DNA of 64,000 nucleotides from Lautropia mirabilis (GCA_945876565.1 CAMCOS010000003.1:62001-126000); one strand, 5' to 3'; positions 18,656-27,287 are shown, numbered from the stretch's first letter. Program-made: numbers and translations. Notes: generated by a model from the sequence alone, not told the origin.

Positions 18656-19570
18656 ATGGACGTTAAAGAAATTTCCACGGGGCTTGCAGCCGCTGGCTAT
18701 CTAGCGGACGACAGCTTGGCCGAGATCGTGTGGATGGGACTGACCATTGACAGACCCATTTTGCTCGAAGGCGAGGCTGGTGTTGGTAAAACCGCGATTG
18801 CTCAGGCAAGCGCCACGGCACTCGGGCGCACTTTGTTTCGTTTGCAGTGCCATGAGAGTCTGGATCTGAATCAGTCTGTTTACGAGTGGAACTACAGTCG
18901 GCAACTACTGGAGATTCGCTTGCGTGAGGCTGAGGGTGTGGGGCAGGCTGGTCTTCGTCATGACTTGTTTAGCGAGGATTTTCTGTTGCAGCGCCCGCTG
19001 ATGCAGGCCATTACATCGAGCGAGCCCTGTGTGTTATTGATCGATGAGATCGACCGGGCAGACGAGTCATTTGAAGCCTATTTGCTTGAGCTGCTCGGTG
19101 AATATCAAATCTCAATTCCTGAGCTCGGAACCATCCGCGCCAAAAGCCATCCGATGGTCGTGCTCACGAGCAACGGAACAAGAGATCTATCTGATGCATT
19201 ACGCAGGCGTTGCTTGTATCACTACGTCGACTATCCGACGGTTTCGCGCGAGCTCAATATTGTGCAAACACTCATCCCGCACGCGAATGCGGAGTTAGTG
19301 CAACAAGCGGTTCTGTTTGTGCATCAACTACGCAAAGAGGATCTAGATAAAACCCCTGGTATTGCTGAAACACTGGATTGGATTCGCGTGCTTTGCGCGC
19401 GTCAATACAAGGCCTTGCCGCAAGATCCGGCTGAGCTAGTCGGCACGCTGAGTGCATTGCTAAAGACCCGTGCTGATCAATGGCAAGTGTCTGATGAGGT
19501 GGTGGCCAAGCTCACGGGATCACGCAATCGGGTTGGAATCGATGCGGGTGTGGTTGCCTCAAGAGCCTAA
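18656..19570 (+). CDS. coxD: CoxD, MoxR-type AAA+ ATPase for active-site maturation
   Basis: This 304-aa AAA+ protein has Walker A GEAGVGKT at residues 39-46, Walker B LLIDEIDRAD, sensor VVLTSNGTRDLSDALRRRC, and the small C-terminal helical domain. CoxD is needed to insert sulfur and copper into the CoxL centre, working with the von Willebrand factor A protein encoded next. Its stop codon lies directly before the coxE start. Confidence 0.93.
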   Translation: MDVKEISTGLAAAGYLADDSLAEIVWMGLTIDRPILLEGEAGVGKTAIAQASATALGRTLFRLQCHESLDLNQSVYEWNYSRQLLEIRLREAEGVGQAGLRHDLFSEDFLLQRPLMQAITSSEPCVLLIDEIDRADESFEAYLLELLGEYQISIPELGTIRAKSHPMVVLTSNGTRDLSDALRRRCLYHYVDYPTVSRELNIVQTLIPHANAELVQQAVLFVHQLRKEDLDKTPGIAETLDWIRVLCARQYKALPQDPAELVGTLSALLKTRADQWQVSDEVVAKLTGSRNRVGIDAGVVASRA

Positions 19571-20794
19571 GTGATGAGTCCGGCTCACAGCGTTAGAAAC
19601 TTTGCTGGGTATTTGCGTGATCACGGGTTTGTGATTGGATTGGCTGAGTTGCACGCAATGCTTGACGTTGCCGTGCGGGCCAGCATTGATCAGCCTGAAA
19701 AAATTCAAAAGTATTGGCGTGGCATTGCTTGCTCGTCACAGAAGCAATGGCGGCAGTTCCCCGGGCTGTTCGAGGCCTACTGGTTTCCCGAGCGAATGAA
19801 GGGCAAAGTCAAGTCCTCGCAAAAGCAGCGCCAGGGAAAATCCTTGCATGAGTTGGTTCAGGAGATCAAGGGCCAAGGGCAAAGTGTGCCGACGAGCGAT
19901 CAGTCGGGCACTCTGGGTTTGAGCAGTGAGGGTGAAGCAACTGGCGGTGACGAGGCTGAGCGTGGTCAAGGTGGCGCTAGCCGCGTGGACCCATTGACCG
20001 ACAAACCGCTTGGCCAGTGGTTACCGCATGACAGTGAGCAGCTTGATCGTCTGATTGAGCCATTGCAGGCGAGATTGCGGCGCAAGCTGATTCAGCGGTA
20101 TCAGCGTTCACCCAATGCGCCCCGAATTGATTTGCGTGAATCGATACGACGAGCCATGGGCACGGGCGGCGAATTGATCCGGCTACAAACTCGCGCTCGC
20201 AAGACGGTGATGCCCAAGGTCTATATCCTCGTTGATGTGAGTCATTCGATGGAGGCGCATGCTCAGTTTTTTTTGCGAATGGCGAGATCCTTTTGTCAGG
20301 TCATGAACGCACGGGCTTTCGTATTTCATACCTCGTTGATCGAAGTAACTGAATTGCTAAAACGCAATAGCGGTAGGGTTCAGGAAAAAATCAATTCAGT
20401 TGCGTTCGGTTTTGGTGGTGGTACCAAGATTGCGACTAACCTTCAGCGGTTTATGGAGCAAGCGCGAAGAGGTCCTAGCGGTCAGCGGGTCAGGGGGCTG
20501 GGCCGGCGCGACTTGGTGTTTGTGCTCAGTGATGGTTTTGATACGGATCCGCCAGAGCAGCTGTCAGTGTCGGTTCAGGCGATACGCCGCGCCGGTGCTG
20601 AGGTGTTTTGGTTACACCCAACAGTGGATTTGCCACAGTCACGAGCGATGCATGAGGCGCGCGATTTCATGTCAGGTTTTTTGAGTGTCAGTCACTTGAG
20701 CAGTCTCGAAGGGCTCGTTGATCTGATTGGCGGGCGCGGCGGGTATGATAGCAAGTCGATGCTCTTGACGAATCAGACGGCCTCAAGTCTTTAG
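19571..20794 (+). CDS. coxE: CoxE, von Willebrand factor A-domain protein
   Basis: This 407-aa protein has an N-terminal helical region (1-100), a charged low-complexity linker (100-160), and a VWA domain from about residue 215 with the MIDAS motif DVSHS, followed by GGGTKIATNLQRF and VLSDGFDTDPPEQL. CoxE partners with the MoxR ATPase CoxD in maturing the Mo-Cu site. The frame begins with GTG at 19571 right after the coxD stop, and the ATG three bases later (19574) is equally likely. It is the last classical cox gene here. Confidence 0.9.
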   Translation: MMSPAHSVRNFAGYLRDHGFVIGLAELHAMLDVAVRASIDQPEKIQKYWRGIACSSQKQWRQFPGLFEAYWFPERMKGKVKSSQKQRQGKSLHELVQEIKGQGQSVPTSDQSGTLGLSSEGEATGGDEAERGQGGASRVDPLTDKPLGQWLPHDSEQLDRLIEPLQARLRRKLIQRYQRSPNAPRIDLRESIRRAMGTGGELIRLQTRARKTVMPKVYILVDVSHSMEAHAQFFLRMARSFCQVMNARAFVFHTSLIEVTELLKRNSGRVQEKINSVAFGFGGGTKIATNLQRFMEQARRGPSGQRVRGLGRRDLVFVLSDGFDTDPPEQLSVSVQAIRRAGAEVFWLHPTVDLPQSRAMHEARDFMSGFLSVSHLSSLEGLVDLIGGRGGYDSKSMLLTNQTASSL

Positions 20795-20815
20795 AGTGTC
20801 GATCTAGCTCGGTTT

Positions 20816-20851
20816 GGTGACTGGTTAGGTGACCGGTTAGGTGAGTGATTG
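20816..20851. repeat. Imperfect 12-bp direct repeats before the mocA-like gene
   Basis: Three head-to-tail units GGTGACTGGTTA, GGTGACCGGTTA and GGTGAGTGATTG fill the gap after coxE. They could be slippage products or a binding site. No hairpin terminator is seen in the gap, so cotranscription with coxE is likely. Confidence 0.6.
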
Positions 20852-21634
20852 AGTTTGGTTCAGCGAGGAGTGATCGCAATGGGCTGCATGTTCAAGCAAG
20901 GCGGGGGCTTGTATTCAAGGATGCGCATTGGCGCTGTTTTGCTCGCCGCTGGCCAAGGCAGTCGCATGGGCAATGTGCCGAAGGCTTTGATGCACCTGCA
21001 GGGTGTACCGCTGATTAATCGTCACCTCATTGCGCTCAGTGGAGCAGGTGTCGATGAAGTGGTGGTGGTTACAGGCTTTTATCATGAGGTGGTTGAGCCG
21101 GCGGTCCAAGCATTTCCGGTTCAGATTGTGCGCAACCAAGACCCAGCGGCTGGTCAGCCGAGTTCAGTTCGGCTTGGCATCGAAACGATTGGGGAGCGCT
21201 TTGATGCGGTCATCATGATGTTGTGTGACCAACCGCTTGTGAGCGCGTCTGATATCACCGCATTAATAGCCGCTTTCAAGAAACGCACCCATGGTGAAAT
21301 TTTGATGCCAATGGTTAGTGGCAAGCGAGGCAACCCGATTGTATTGTCGGGCAAGGCCATTGGCGACATTTTGTCGCAGGGGCAGAATATGTACTGCCGA
21401 AAGTACATCGATGCACACCCGGAGCTTGTCACGTTTTTTGATACGGACAACGAGCACTTTGTCACGGACGTCGATACGCTTGAGGACGTCAGCGTTTTTG
21501 AGCAGAGTTCTGGTTTCAAGCTCGAGTTGCCGCAGCTTGTGGCTAATTCAGTCGCATCAAGTCAAGAGGGTAATGAAGGGCTTGGTGCTGAGCCAGTCTA
21601 TTTGGCGCTCAGGCGACGCATGGCGGTATCTTAA
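20849..21634 (+). CDS. MocA-like molybdenum cofactor cytidylyltransferase
   Basis: This is a nucleotidyltransferase of the MobA/MocA group: LLAAGQGSRMGNVPKALMHLQGVPLINR holds the CTP/GTP-binding loop and its lysine. MMLCDQPLVSASDI holds the metal-binding Asp, and RGNPIVL follows. MocA adds CMP to molybdopterin to make the cytosine dinucleotide cofactor used by CoxL, which fits its place 54 bp after coxE. The start is uncertain. The family domain begins at ATG 20921 (MRIGAVLLAAG), while ATG 20879, ATG 20888 and 20849 give longer leaders. The C-terminal 40 residues are outside the family. Confidence 0.85.
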   Translation: MSLVQRGVIAMGCMFKQGGGLYSRMRIGAVLLAAGQGSRMGNVPKALMHLQGVPLINRHLIALSGAGVDEVVVVTGFYHEVVEPAVQAFPVQIVRNQDPAAGQPSSVRLGIETIGERFDAVIMMLCDQPLVSASDITALIAAFKKRTHGEILMPMVSGKRGNPIVLSGKAIGDILSQGQNMYCRKYIDAHPELVTFFDTDNEHFVTDVDTLEDVSVFEQSSGFKLELPQLVANSVASSQEGNEGLGAEPVYLALRRRMAVS

Positions 21635-22327
21635 ATGGCGGGTATTCATTGGCCAGTGCCGCTGGGCATTCATCAGTTTGATCGCGCAGAAGATATCAAT
21701 CCGACGCTGGCGCGCGCGTTTTCTGCCATGCGTGCCACTGATCTGGCTCATAGAGCCAGTGAGCAAACATCTAGAGATGTTTTTTACGCCAGTCACGATC
21801 AGTTGCTCGCTCGTGTGCAGTTGCCTGAGTTTCAGTCACTGGTGAGGTTTATCGCTGACTCGCTACAAAAGACCGTCGGGCAGGCCAACGCGGGGGTATG
21901 GCCTGGTGGCCGGATCCGGTTGCAACTGCAAATTGTGGGATGCTGGTTTCAGATTCAAAACGGCATGGCATTCCACGATGTGCATACACATGGCAATTGC
22001 TCTTGGTCTGGCGTGTATTACGTTCAGTGCGATAGCAAGGACAAGCGCCAGATGCATCAAAGTCTGGGTAGCATGAACGGCGTGACGCGTTTTTATGGAC
22101 CTTACACCGATTGGTTAAGCGGCGCATATATGGATATTGGTAACGCCTATTTGCAAAAGAATACGCTTGACGTTGACCCTGAACCTGGCAAACTCGTCTT
22201 GTTTCCATCTTATTTGCCACACAAAGCGATGCCCTACGAGGGTGAGCAAGACCGCATTATTGTGTCTTTTAATGCCCAGGTTCATTCGCCAGAGGGTGAC
22301 GAGTTGTTTGGCTATCAGGCCACCTAG
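21635..22327 (+). CDS. 2OG-Fe(II) oxygenase-like protein (TIGR02466/PF13759 type)
   Basis: This 230-aa protein resembles the putative 2OG-Fe(II) oxygenases of the TIGR02466 group. HTHGNCSWSGVYYVQ gives candidate iron ligands His117 and His119. PGKLVLFPSYLPHKAMPYEG gives His196, and DRIIVSFNAQV gives Arg207 for 2-oxoglutarate. No substrate is established for the family. The ATG follows the stop of the mocA-like gene with no gap (TAAATG), which points to translational coupling and so to membership in the cox operon. Confidence 0.75.
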   Translation: MAGIHWPVPLGIHQFDRAEDINPTLARAFSAMRATDLAHRASEQTSRDVFYASHDQLLARVQLPEFQSLVRFIADSLQKTVGQANAGVWPGGRIRLQLQIVGCWFQIQNGMAFHDVHTHGNCSWSGVYYVQCDSKDKRQMHQSLGSMNGVTRFYGPYTDWLSGAYMDIGNAYLQKNTLDVDPEPGKLVLFPSYLPHKAMPYEGEQDRIIVSFNAQVHSPEGDELFGYQAT

Positions 22328-22463
22328 CCGTCTGTACAATTGGCGAGCGCTTGCCAAAATCTGAAGTTAAACCCTTTTGTTAACATTCAAATACCGGTAT
22401 AGCGTGCGATTGGTATGTGCCGTGAGCTTGTTTCATTAACCTGAATAGGTAAATTACGCCCCC

Positions 22464-23627
22464 ATGGGATCGTTCGATTTTGAGCCCGTTGCCAGTTTTG
22501 CAACGAACGTCGGCGGCATTCTGGCGACTCTGCCTGAGCCAGTCGTGAGTACAGACGTCATTTTGTTGTTTCTGTTCGTTGTATTGGCGTTGTGTTTTTC
22601 CTTCTTGTGCTCGATTGCAGAAGCTTCTTTATTGAGCATTACCCCGGCTTACGTGGCTGGCCTGCGTGACAAAAACCCCAAACGCGCTGAGTTGTTGCGT
22701 CAACTCAAGGGCGAAAAGCTTGAGCAGGCATTGGCTGCGATTCTGACTGTCAACACGATAGCAAACACGGTTGGCTCGATTGGCGCAGGTGTCAAAGCGA
22801 CAGCGGTATTCGGTAGCGAGTGGTTGGGCATTTTTTCAGCGGTGATGACGCTACTCATCCTGTTTTTGTCAGAAATCGTTCCAAAAACACTCGGTGCTGT
22901 TTATTGGCGTGAAGTCTGTGGCATGACGGCCCTGTATGTCAATTTCCTGATTAAGTCGATGTATCCCCTGATCTATGTCTCTGAGTTAATCACCAAACTG
23001 ATTTCTGGTGGTAGGAAGGCCGGTGACTTTAATCGGGAAGAGTTCGTTGCCATGGCTGGTATCGGCCAGGAAACTGGGCACTTGAATGAACGTGAGTCAG
23101 CCATCATCGGTAACTTGTTTGGTTTTAAGTCATTGAAAACCAGTGCCATCATGACACCTCGCGTGATGGTGGCGGCTTTGAAATCAGACATGACGGTTGA
23201 TGATGCCTTGGTGAAAACCAGTTCAGTGCCATTTTCCCGGTTACCGATCTACGGTGACACCATTGACGAAGTCACTGGATTCGTCTTGCGTGAGGATTTG
23301 CTTTTGGCGCAGTCGCGTGGCCAGGGGCAGCAGACAGTGCAAATCTTTCATCGGGATATCGTGGCTGTGCTCGATACCTTGCCGGTGTCTAAAGTTCTGG
23401 AGACGTTGTTGCAAGAGCGTCAGCACATCGCGCTGGTGGTGGGTGAGTATGGCGAGACTGAGGGGATTGTGACGCTTGAGGATGTGGTCGAAACTTTGCT
23501 GGGTAGTGAAATCCTGGACGAGGGCGATCGGGCGATTGATATGCAAAGTCTCGCGCAGCAACTTCGTCAAAAAAGAGCCGAACGCATGGGGATAAAACTT
23601 AGTGACGATGACCAGCCGGGCAAGTAA
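22464..23627 (+). CDS. CNNM/CorC-type membrane protein (DUF21 and CBS domains)
   Basis: This 387-aa protein has an N-terminal DUF21 domain with about four hydrophobic segments (near residues 30-60, 90-110, 125-145 and 155-175) and a short acidic helix NREEFVAMAGIGQETGHLNERE. Two CBS domains follow (about 205-265 and 270-335; MTPRVMV starts the first, EGIVTLEDVVETLLG ends the second). The HCC/TlyC-like family is linked to Mg2+ or Co2+ efflux and to haemolysin annotations, and transport is the likelier role. It lacks the C-terminal CorC/HlyC domain. A -10/-35 region could lie in the 136 bp upstream. Confidence 0.87.
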   Translation: MGSFDFEPVASFATNVGGILATLPEPVVSTDVILLFLFVVLALCFSFLCSIAEASLLSITPAYVAGLRDKNPKRAELLRQLKGEKLEQALAAILTVNTIANTVGSIGAGVKATAVFGSEWLGIFSAVMTLLILFLSEIVPKTLGAVYWREVCGMTALYVNFLIKSMYPLIYVSELITKLISGGRKAGDFNREEFVAMAGIGQETGHLNERESAIIGNLFGFKSLKTSAIMTPRVMVAALKSDMTVDDALVKTSSVPFSRLPIYGDTIDEVTGFVLREDLLLAQSRGQGQQTVQIFHRDIVAVLDTLPVSKVLETLLQERQHIALVVGEYGETEGIVTLEDVVETLLGSEILDEGDRAIDMQSLAQQLRQKRAERMGIKLSDDDQPGK

Positions 23628-23696
23628 AAATTCGATGTAGCCACACTTCTCCGGGAGTCCGATAGCAGCCCACCCCCGGCTTCCAATGCTTGCTCG

Positions 23697-24947
23697 CTAC
23701 AGCACTGCGCGGGCCAGCATGGCGTCACAGAGCACTTGCGCGCCAGCGCCTAAGTCCTCAGGTGTGGCATCCTCGATTTCGTTATGACTGACACCATCTT
23801 TGCATGGCACAAAAATCATGGCAGTTGGCGCCACACTGGCCATATACACCGCATCATGGCCAGCACCGGTGACGATGTCCATGTGACTAAATCCATTTTC
23901 TCGGGCGGCATCTCGCACGGCATTGACCATGGATGTGTCAAAGGGGGTGGGTGGAAAATAAGACACCTCTTTGATTTGTACATCCACGTTGTGCGCCTTT
24001 GCGATGCGCTCGCAAGTGGCAACTAGGCGCTCATGCATGGCTAGCAGGGACTTTGCATCCTCGTGGCGGATGTCAACCGTGAATGTCACGCGGCCAGGAA
24101 TGACGTTGCGCGAGGAGGGGTGAACGGTGGCGGATCCAACCGTGCCACGGCCCTGTGGGGCGTGATCCAGCGCATTTTGCACCACATCTTGCATGATGAA
24201 TGTCGCCGCGTAAAGGGCATCTTGTCGGATTGGCATTGGCGTTGGCCCAGCATGCATCTCCATGCCAGTCACTGTCACGTCATACCAGCGCAATCCCAAC
24301 GAGCCAGTGACTACGCCAATGACCTTGTTTTCATGTTCCAGGATGGGACCTTGCTCAATATGAGCTTCAAAATACGCGCCGATCGGCCGATTACCAACCG
24401 GTTCTTGGCCGTCGTATCCAATGGCTTTCAGTTCGTCTTCGACCCGTTTGCCGTCTTTGTCCGTGGCATTCAGTATGTCAGCGATATCGAATTTACCAAT
24501 GAAGGCGCCAGAGCCCATCATCACGGGCACAAAACGCGTGCCTTCTTCGTTTGTCCAGATAGCCACTTCAATCGGTGCATCCGTTTCGATCCCGTGATCG
24601 TTTAGCGTACGCACCACTTCAAGACCAGCAAGCACACCGAAACAGCCATCGAATTTTCCGCCAGTCGGCTGTGTGTCGATGTGGCTGCCGGTCATGATGG
24701 GCGGCAAGTGATTGTCCTTGCCCGAGCGTCTGCCAAAGATGTTGCCAACCTGATCGACTGTCACCGACATGTTGGCTTGGCGCATCCATCGGGTAACGAG
24801 GTCTCGACCCTGGCCATCTAGTTCGGTTAACGCAAGCCTGCAATTTCCGCCTTTGGGTGTGGAACCGATTTTTGCCAAATCCATGAGTGTTTGATACAGG
24901 CGTTGCGAGGATACTTTCACGTTTTGCTCTATCAGGGTGCTTGGCAT
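23697..24947 (-). CDS. Zn-dependent amidase: N-carbamoyl-L-amino acid hydrolase / allantoate amidohydrolase family
   Basis: This 416-aa protein belongs to the M20/M28-like amidohydrolases that cut carbamoyl or ureido groups. Two-metal ligands are visible: His89 in GSHIDTQPTGGKFDG, Asp100, Glu134-Glu135 in WTNEEGTRF, His in AHIEQGPILE, and a late His in GAGHDAVYMA. A dimerisation domain with GMEMHAGPTPM and SRNVIPGRVTFTVDIRH sits in the middle. HyuC, AllC and beta-ureidopropionase share all these marks, so the exact substrate is open. GGAG lies 5 nt before ATG 24947. A sigma-54 promoter match lies upstream. It is divergent from an ABC importer. Confidence 0.85.
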   Translation of the reverse strand: MPSTLIEQNVKVSSQRLYQTLMDLAKIGSTPKGGNCRLALTELDGQGRDLVTRWMRQANMSVTVDQVGNIFGRRSGKDNHLPPIMTGSHIDTQPTGGKFDGCFGVLAGLEVVRTLNDHGIETDAPIEVAIWTNEEGTRFVPVMMGSGAFIGKFDIADILNATDKDGKRVEDELKAIGYDGQEPVGNRPIGAYFEAHIEQGPILEHENKVIGVVTGSLGLRWYDVTVTGMEMHAGPTPMPIRQDALYAATFIMQDVVQNALDHAPQGRGTVGSATVHPSSRNVIPGRVTFTVDIRHEDAKSLLAMHERLVATCERIAKAHNVDVQIKEVSYFPPTPFDTSMVNAVRDAARENGFSHMDIVTGAGHDAVYMASVAPTAMIFVPCKDGVSHNEIEDATPEDLGAGAQVLCDAMLARAVL

Positions 24948-25013
24948 ACATACTCCGCTGCGAAAAGGTCTTGGTTAAGTAAACCGAGGGCATGAGATAA
25001 CCGTCATGGACAC

Positions 25014-25029
25014 TGCAAAAAGTATGCCC
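25014..25029 (-). promoter_or_regulatory. Sigma-54 promoter match upstream of the hydrolase gene
   Basis: Read on the minus strand it is GGGCATACTTTTTGCA. The -24 GG and -12 GC are exactly 10 bp apart, and TTGCA matches. Only the first base of TGGCA differs. Transcription would start near 25003, leaving a leader of about 56 nt before ATG 24947. Confidence 0.6.
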
Positions 25030-25444
25030 GCTTCAACGGGCTTTTGTCGAGCCGCATTTCAAACTCAAACAAACTTCGTGCACTTGTTTTTAGAGGGCTG
25101 AATGTCGCTGAACTAGGGAAATTACTAACTGGCGATTACCCTTGATGGTACACAGCCGAATCAAAAATTGTATGCAATCTAGTGGCTAACCCCAGTGTTT
25201 TCTTATTGATCTTCGGCTGGGTATGTGCGAAATTTCAGTGGGCACTTTTGGTGCTCAATGCACTGATTCAGGGAGTCGCTGTTGACTGATGCATCAGATT
25301 GGAACGGTTTGGACGTTTTGCGAGAGGTTTAGTCAGCAAGACGCGTTCATTGATCTGCAGCGGCCGGAATCATGCTTTTGTTGTGGCTTTGAGCACTGAT
25401 GGCAGAGATTGGTTTTCTGTTTGTAATGTTTGGTGTGAGAATGC

Positions 25445-25460
25445 TGGCATGTAAATTGCT
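25445..25460 (+). promoter_or_regulatory. Sigma-54 promoter match upstream of the ABC importer
   Basis: TGGCATGTAAATTGCT fits TGGCAYR-N4-TTGCW with GG and GC 10 bp apart. The predicted start is near 25471, about 130 nt before the ATG of the binding protein gene. Confidence 0.7.
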
Positions 25461-25480
25461 GTTCAAGGAGAGTCGTGGTT

Positions 25481-25603
25481 ATGAAGTTTTGCTCGACGTT
25501 GCAGAAGTTCATGACGAGTCGTCGCAATGACTTCGGATTGGCAAGCCAAGCCAGTGTCGAAGCCGTGTTTGAGTCAACAACCTTGTGGTCGGAGAACGTA
25601 TGA
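25481..25603 (+). CDS. Possible 40-codon upstream ORF coupled to the importer gene
   Basis: ATG 25481 opens a 40-codon frame ending in TGA (25601-25603) that overlaps the ATG of the next gene as ATGA. Such an overlap is typical of translational coupling. AAGGAG lies 10 nt before the ATG, a rather long spacing. If transcription starts at the sigma-54 site, that ribosome site is outside the RNA, which counts against translation. The peptide has no signal or known motif. Confidence 0.35.
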   Translation: MKFCSTLQKFMTSRRNDFGLASQASVEAVFESTTLWSENV

Positions 25604-27273
25604 AACATTCCAAGTTAACTTCTAAATCATTTTTAACGCCCTTCAAGACAGCGGCTGTTTGCGGTGCATTGCTGGTGGCGTTTGGCGGCTCGGCAAATGC
25701 TGAGCAGGTCTTGCGCATTGGCATGACCGCAGCTGACATACCACGCACGCTTGGTCAGCCGGACCAGGGCTTTGAGGGCAACCGGTTTACGGGCATACCG
25801 ATGTATGACGCGCTAACACAGTGGGATCTCTCGAAATACGACGAAGCTAGCGTTTTGATGCCGGCGCTTGCAACTGCTTGGCAAGTTGACCCTAGCGATC
25901 AAACCAAGTGGGTCTTCAAGTTGCGCAACGACGTAAAGTTTCACGACGGTTCGCCGTTTAACGCGGATGCCGTGGTTTGGAATGTCCAGAAAGTGCTTGA
26001 CAAAGAAGCGCCACACTTTGATGCCAGTCAGGTTGGAGTGACCGCATCTCGTATGCCCACGCTGCGTAGCGCACGCAAGATCGATGATTTCACGGTTGAA
26101 TTGACAACCAGTGTTCCGGATGCGTTTTTGCCCATTAATTTGACTAACCTTTTCATGGCTTCTCCTGCTCAGTGGAAGGCCAAGTATGACGCCGTGCCTG
26201 CCAGCGTGACTGATCCAGCAGAGCGTGCCAAGCAGGCATGGATTGCATTCGCATCAGATGCATCGGGCACAGGTCCATTCATGATGGACAAATTTGTGCC
26301 ACGTGAGCGTCTGGAGGTGGTTAAAAACCCGAACTACTGGGATCCAGCCCGCACGGCCAAGTTAGACCGCGTTGTGATGTTGCCTATGCCTGAGGCCAAC
26401 GCTCGCACGGCAGCACTTTTGTCGGGTCAGGTGGATTGGATTGAGGCACCCGCGCCTGACGCGATTCCTCAGATTGAAGCTCGAGGCTTTAAGGTTTACA
26501 GCAACCCACAGCCCCATGTCTGGCCTTGGCAGTTGTCTTTCGCTGAGGGGTCGCCTTGGCTTGACAAGCGCGTGCGTCACGCAGCAAATCTTTGCGTTGA
26601 CCGTGAGGGTTTGAAGACGTTGCTAGGCGGACAAATGGGCATTCCGAAAGGCACGGTGCCACCCGGACACCCATGGTGGGGCAATCCATCGTTTGACATT
26701 CGTTATGACCCTGATGCCGCGAAAAAGCTGATGTCTGAGGCTGGCTTCTCTGCGCAAAAGCCCATGAAAGCGAAGATTCAGATCTCGGCTTCTGGCTCTG
26801 GTCAGATGCAGCCATTGCCCATGAATGAATTCGTTCAGCAATCGCTCAAGAACTGCTTCTTTGACATCGAGTTTGATGTGGTGGAGTGGAACACACTGTT
26901 TACCAACTGGCGTAAAGGTGCAAAGGATCCAACCGCAAATGGGGCGTCAGCCACCAACGTGAGCTTTGCTGCGATGGATCCATTCTTTGCCATGGTCCGC
27001 TTTGCCAGCAGCGGAACCGTGCCGCCGACCTCGAACAACTGGGGTTACTTCACTTCCCCCGAGTTGGATGCGCTGATTGCTAATGCCCGCACATCGTTCG
27101 ATGACAAGAAACGTGATGAGGCATTGGCCAAGCTGCATGCAAAAATTGTCGACGAAGCGCCATTTGTCTGGATTGCGCATGACACTGGTCCTCGCGCAAT
27201 GAGTCCCAAAGTGCAAGGTGTGGTTCAGCCCAAGAGCTGGTTCATCGACATTGCACCAATGTCAATGCAATAG
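25600..27273 (+). CDS. Family 5 ABC transporter substrate-binding protein
   Basis: This is a periplasmic binding protein of the DppA/OppA family. With ATG 25600 it is 557 aa and has an N-terminal signal peptide (basic start, hydrophobic core ending GGSANA before EQVLRIGM). GGAG sits 5 nt upstream of this ATG, whereas the frame can be extended back to 25585. Family marks are ALATAWQVDPSDQTKWVFKLRNDVKFHDGSPFNADAVVWN and later GTGPFMMDKFVPRERLEVVKNPNYW. Family 5 proteins bind di- and oligopeptides, nickel, or other solutes, so the ligand is not predictable. The neighbouring amidohydrolase and racemase genes hint at a ureide, hydantoin or D-amino acid derivative. Confidence 0.88.
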   Translation: MKHSKLTSKSFLTPFKTAAVCGALLVAFGGSANAEQVLRIGMTAADIPRTLGQPDQGFEGNRFTGIPMYDALTQWDLSKYDEASVLMPALATAWQVDPSDQTKWVFKLRNDVKFHDGSPFNADAVVWNVQKVLDKEAPHFDASQVGVTASRMPTLRSARKIDDFTVELTTSVPDAFLPINLTNLFMASPAQWKAKYDAVPASVTDPAERAKQAWIAFASDASGTGPFMMDKFVPRERLEVVKNPNYWDPARTAKLDRVVMLPMPEANARTAALLSGQVDWIEAPAPDAIPQIEARGFKVYSNPQPHVWPWQLSFAEGSPWLDKRVRHAANLCVDREGLKTLLGGQMGIPKGTVPPGHPWWGNPSFDIRYDPDAAKKLMSEAGFSAQKPMKAKIQISASGSGQMQPLPMNEFVQQSLKNCFFDIEFDVVEWNTLFTNWRKGAKDPTANGASATNVSFAAMDPFFAMVRFASSGTVPPTSNNWGYFTSPELDALIANARTSFDDKKRDEALAKLHAKIVDEAPFVWIAHDTGPRAMSPKVQGVVQPKSWFIDIAPMSMQ

Positions 27274-27287
27274 GCGCAATAGCGCCC

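Larger units (their letters stand above)
24948..25480. promoter_or_regulatory. Divergent control region of hydrolase and ABC importer
   Basis: This is 533 bp with outward-facing sigma-54 promoter matches at both ends. Between them lie a 12-bp near-palindrome ATTGTATGCAAT (25167-25178), which resembles FCD-type GntR operators, and a cluster of alternating half-sites GCAC..GTGC..GCAC near 25236-25258. A small hairpin GCCCG-N6-CGGGC plus TTTT lies at 25026-25045. No protein-coding gene is supported. Confidence 0.6.

Noticed and set aside
25236-25258. NtrC box upstream of the ABC importer
   Set aside because: GCAC and GTGC half-sites are there but 5 bp apart, not the 7 bp seen in the urease box, so it is not called as an NtrC site.
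25333-25608. 91-codon minus-strand frame in the importer control region
   Set aside because: It overlaps the sigma-54 promoter and binding protein start, has no ribosome site and reads as low-complexity nonsense.
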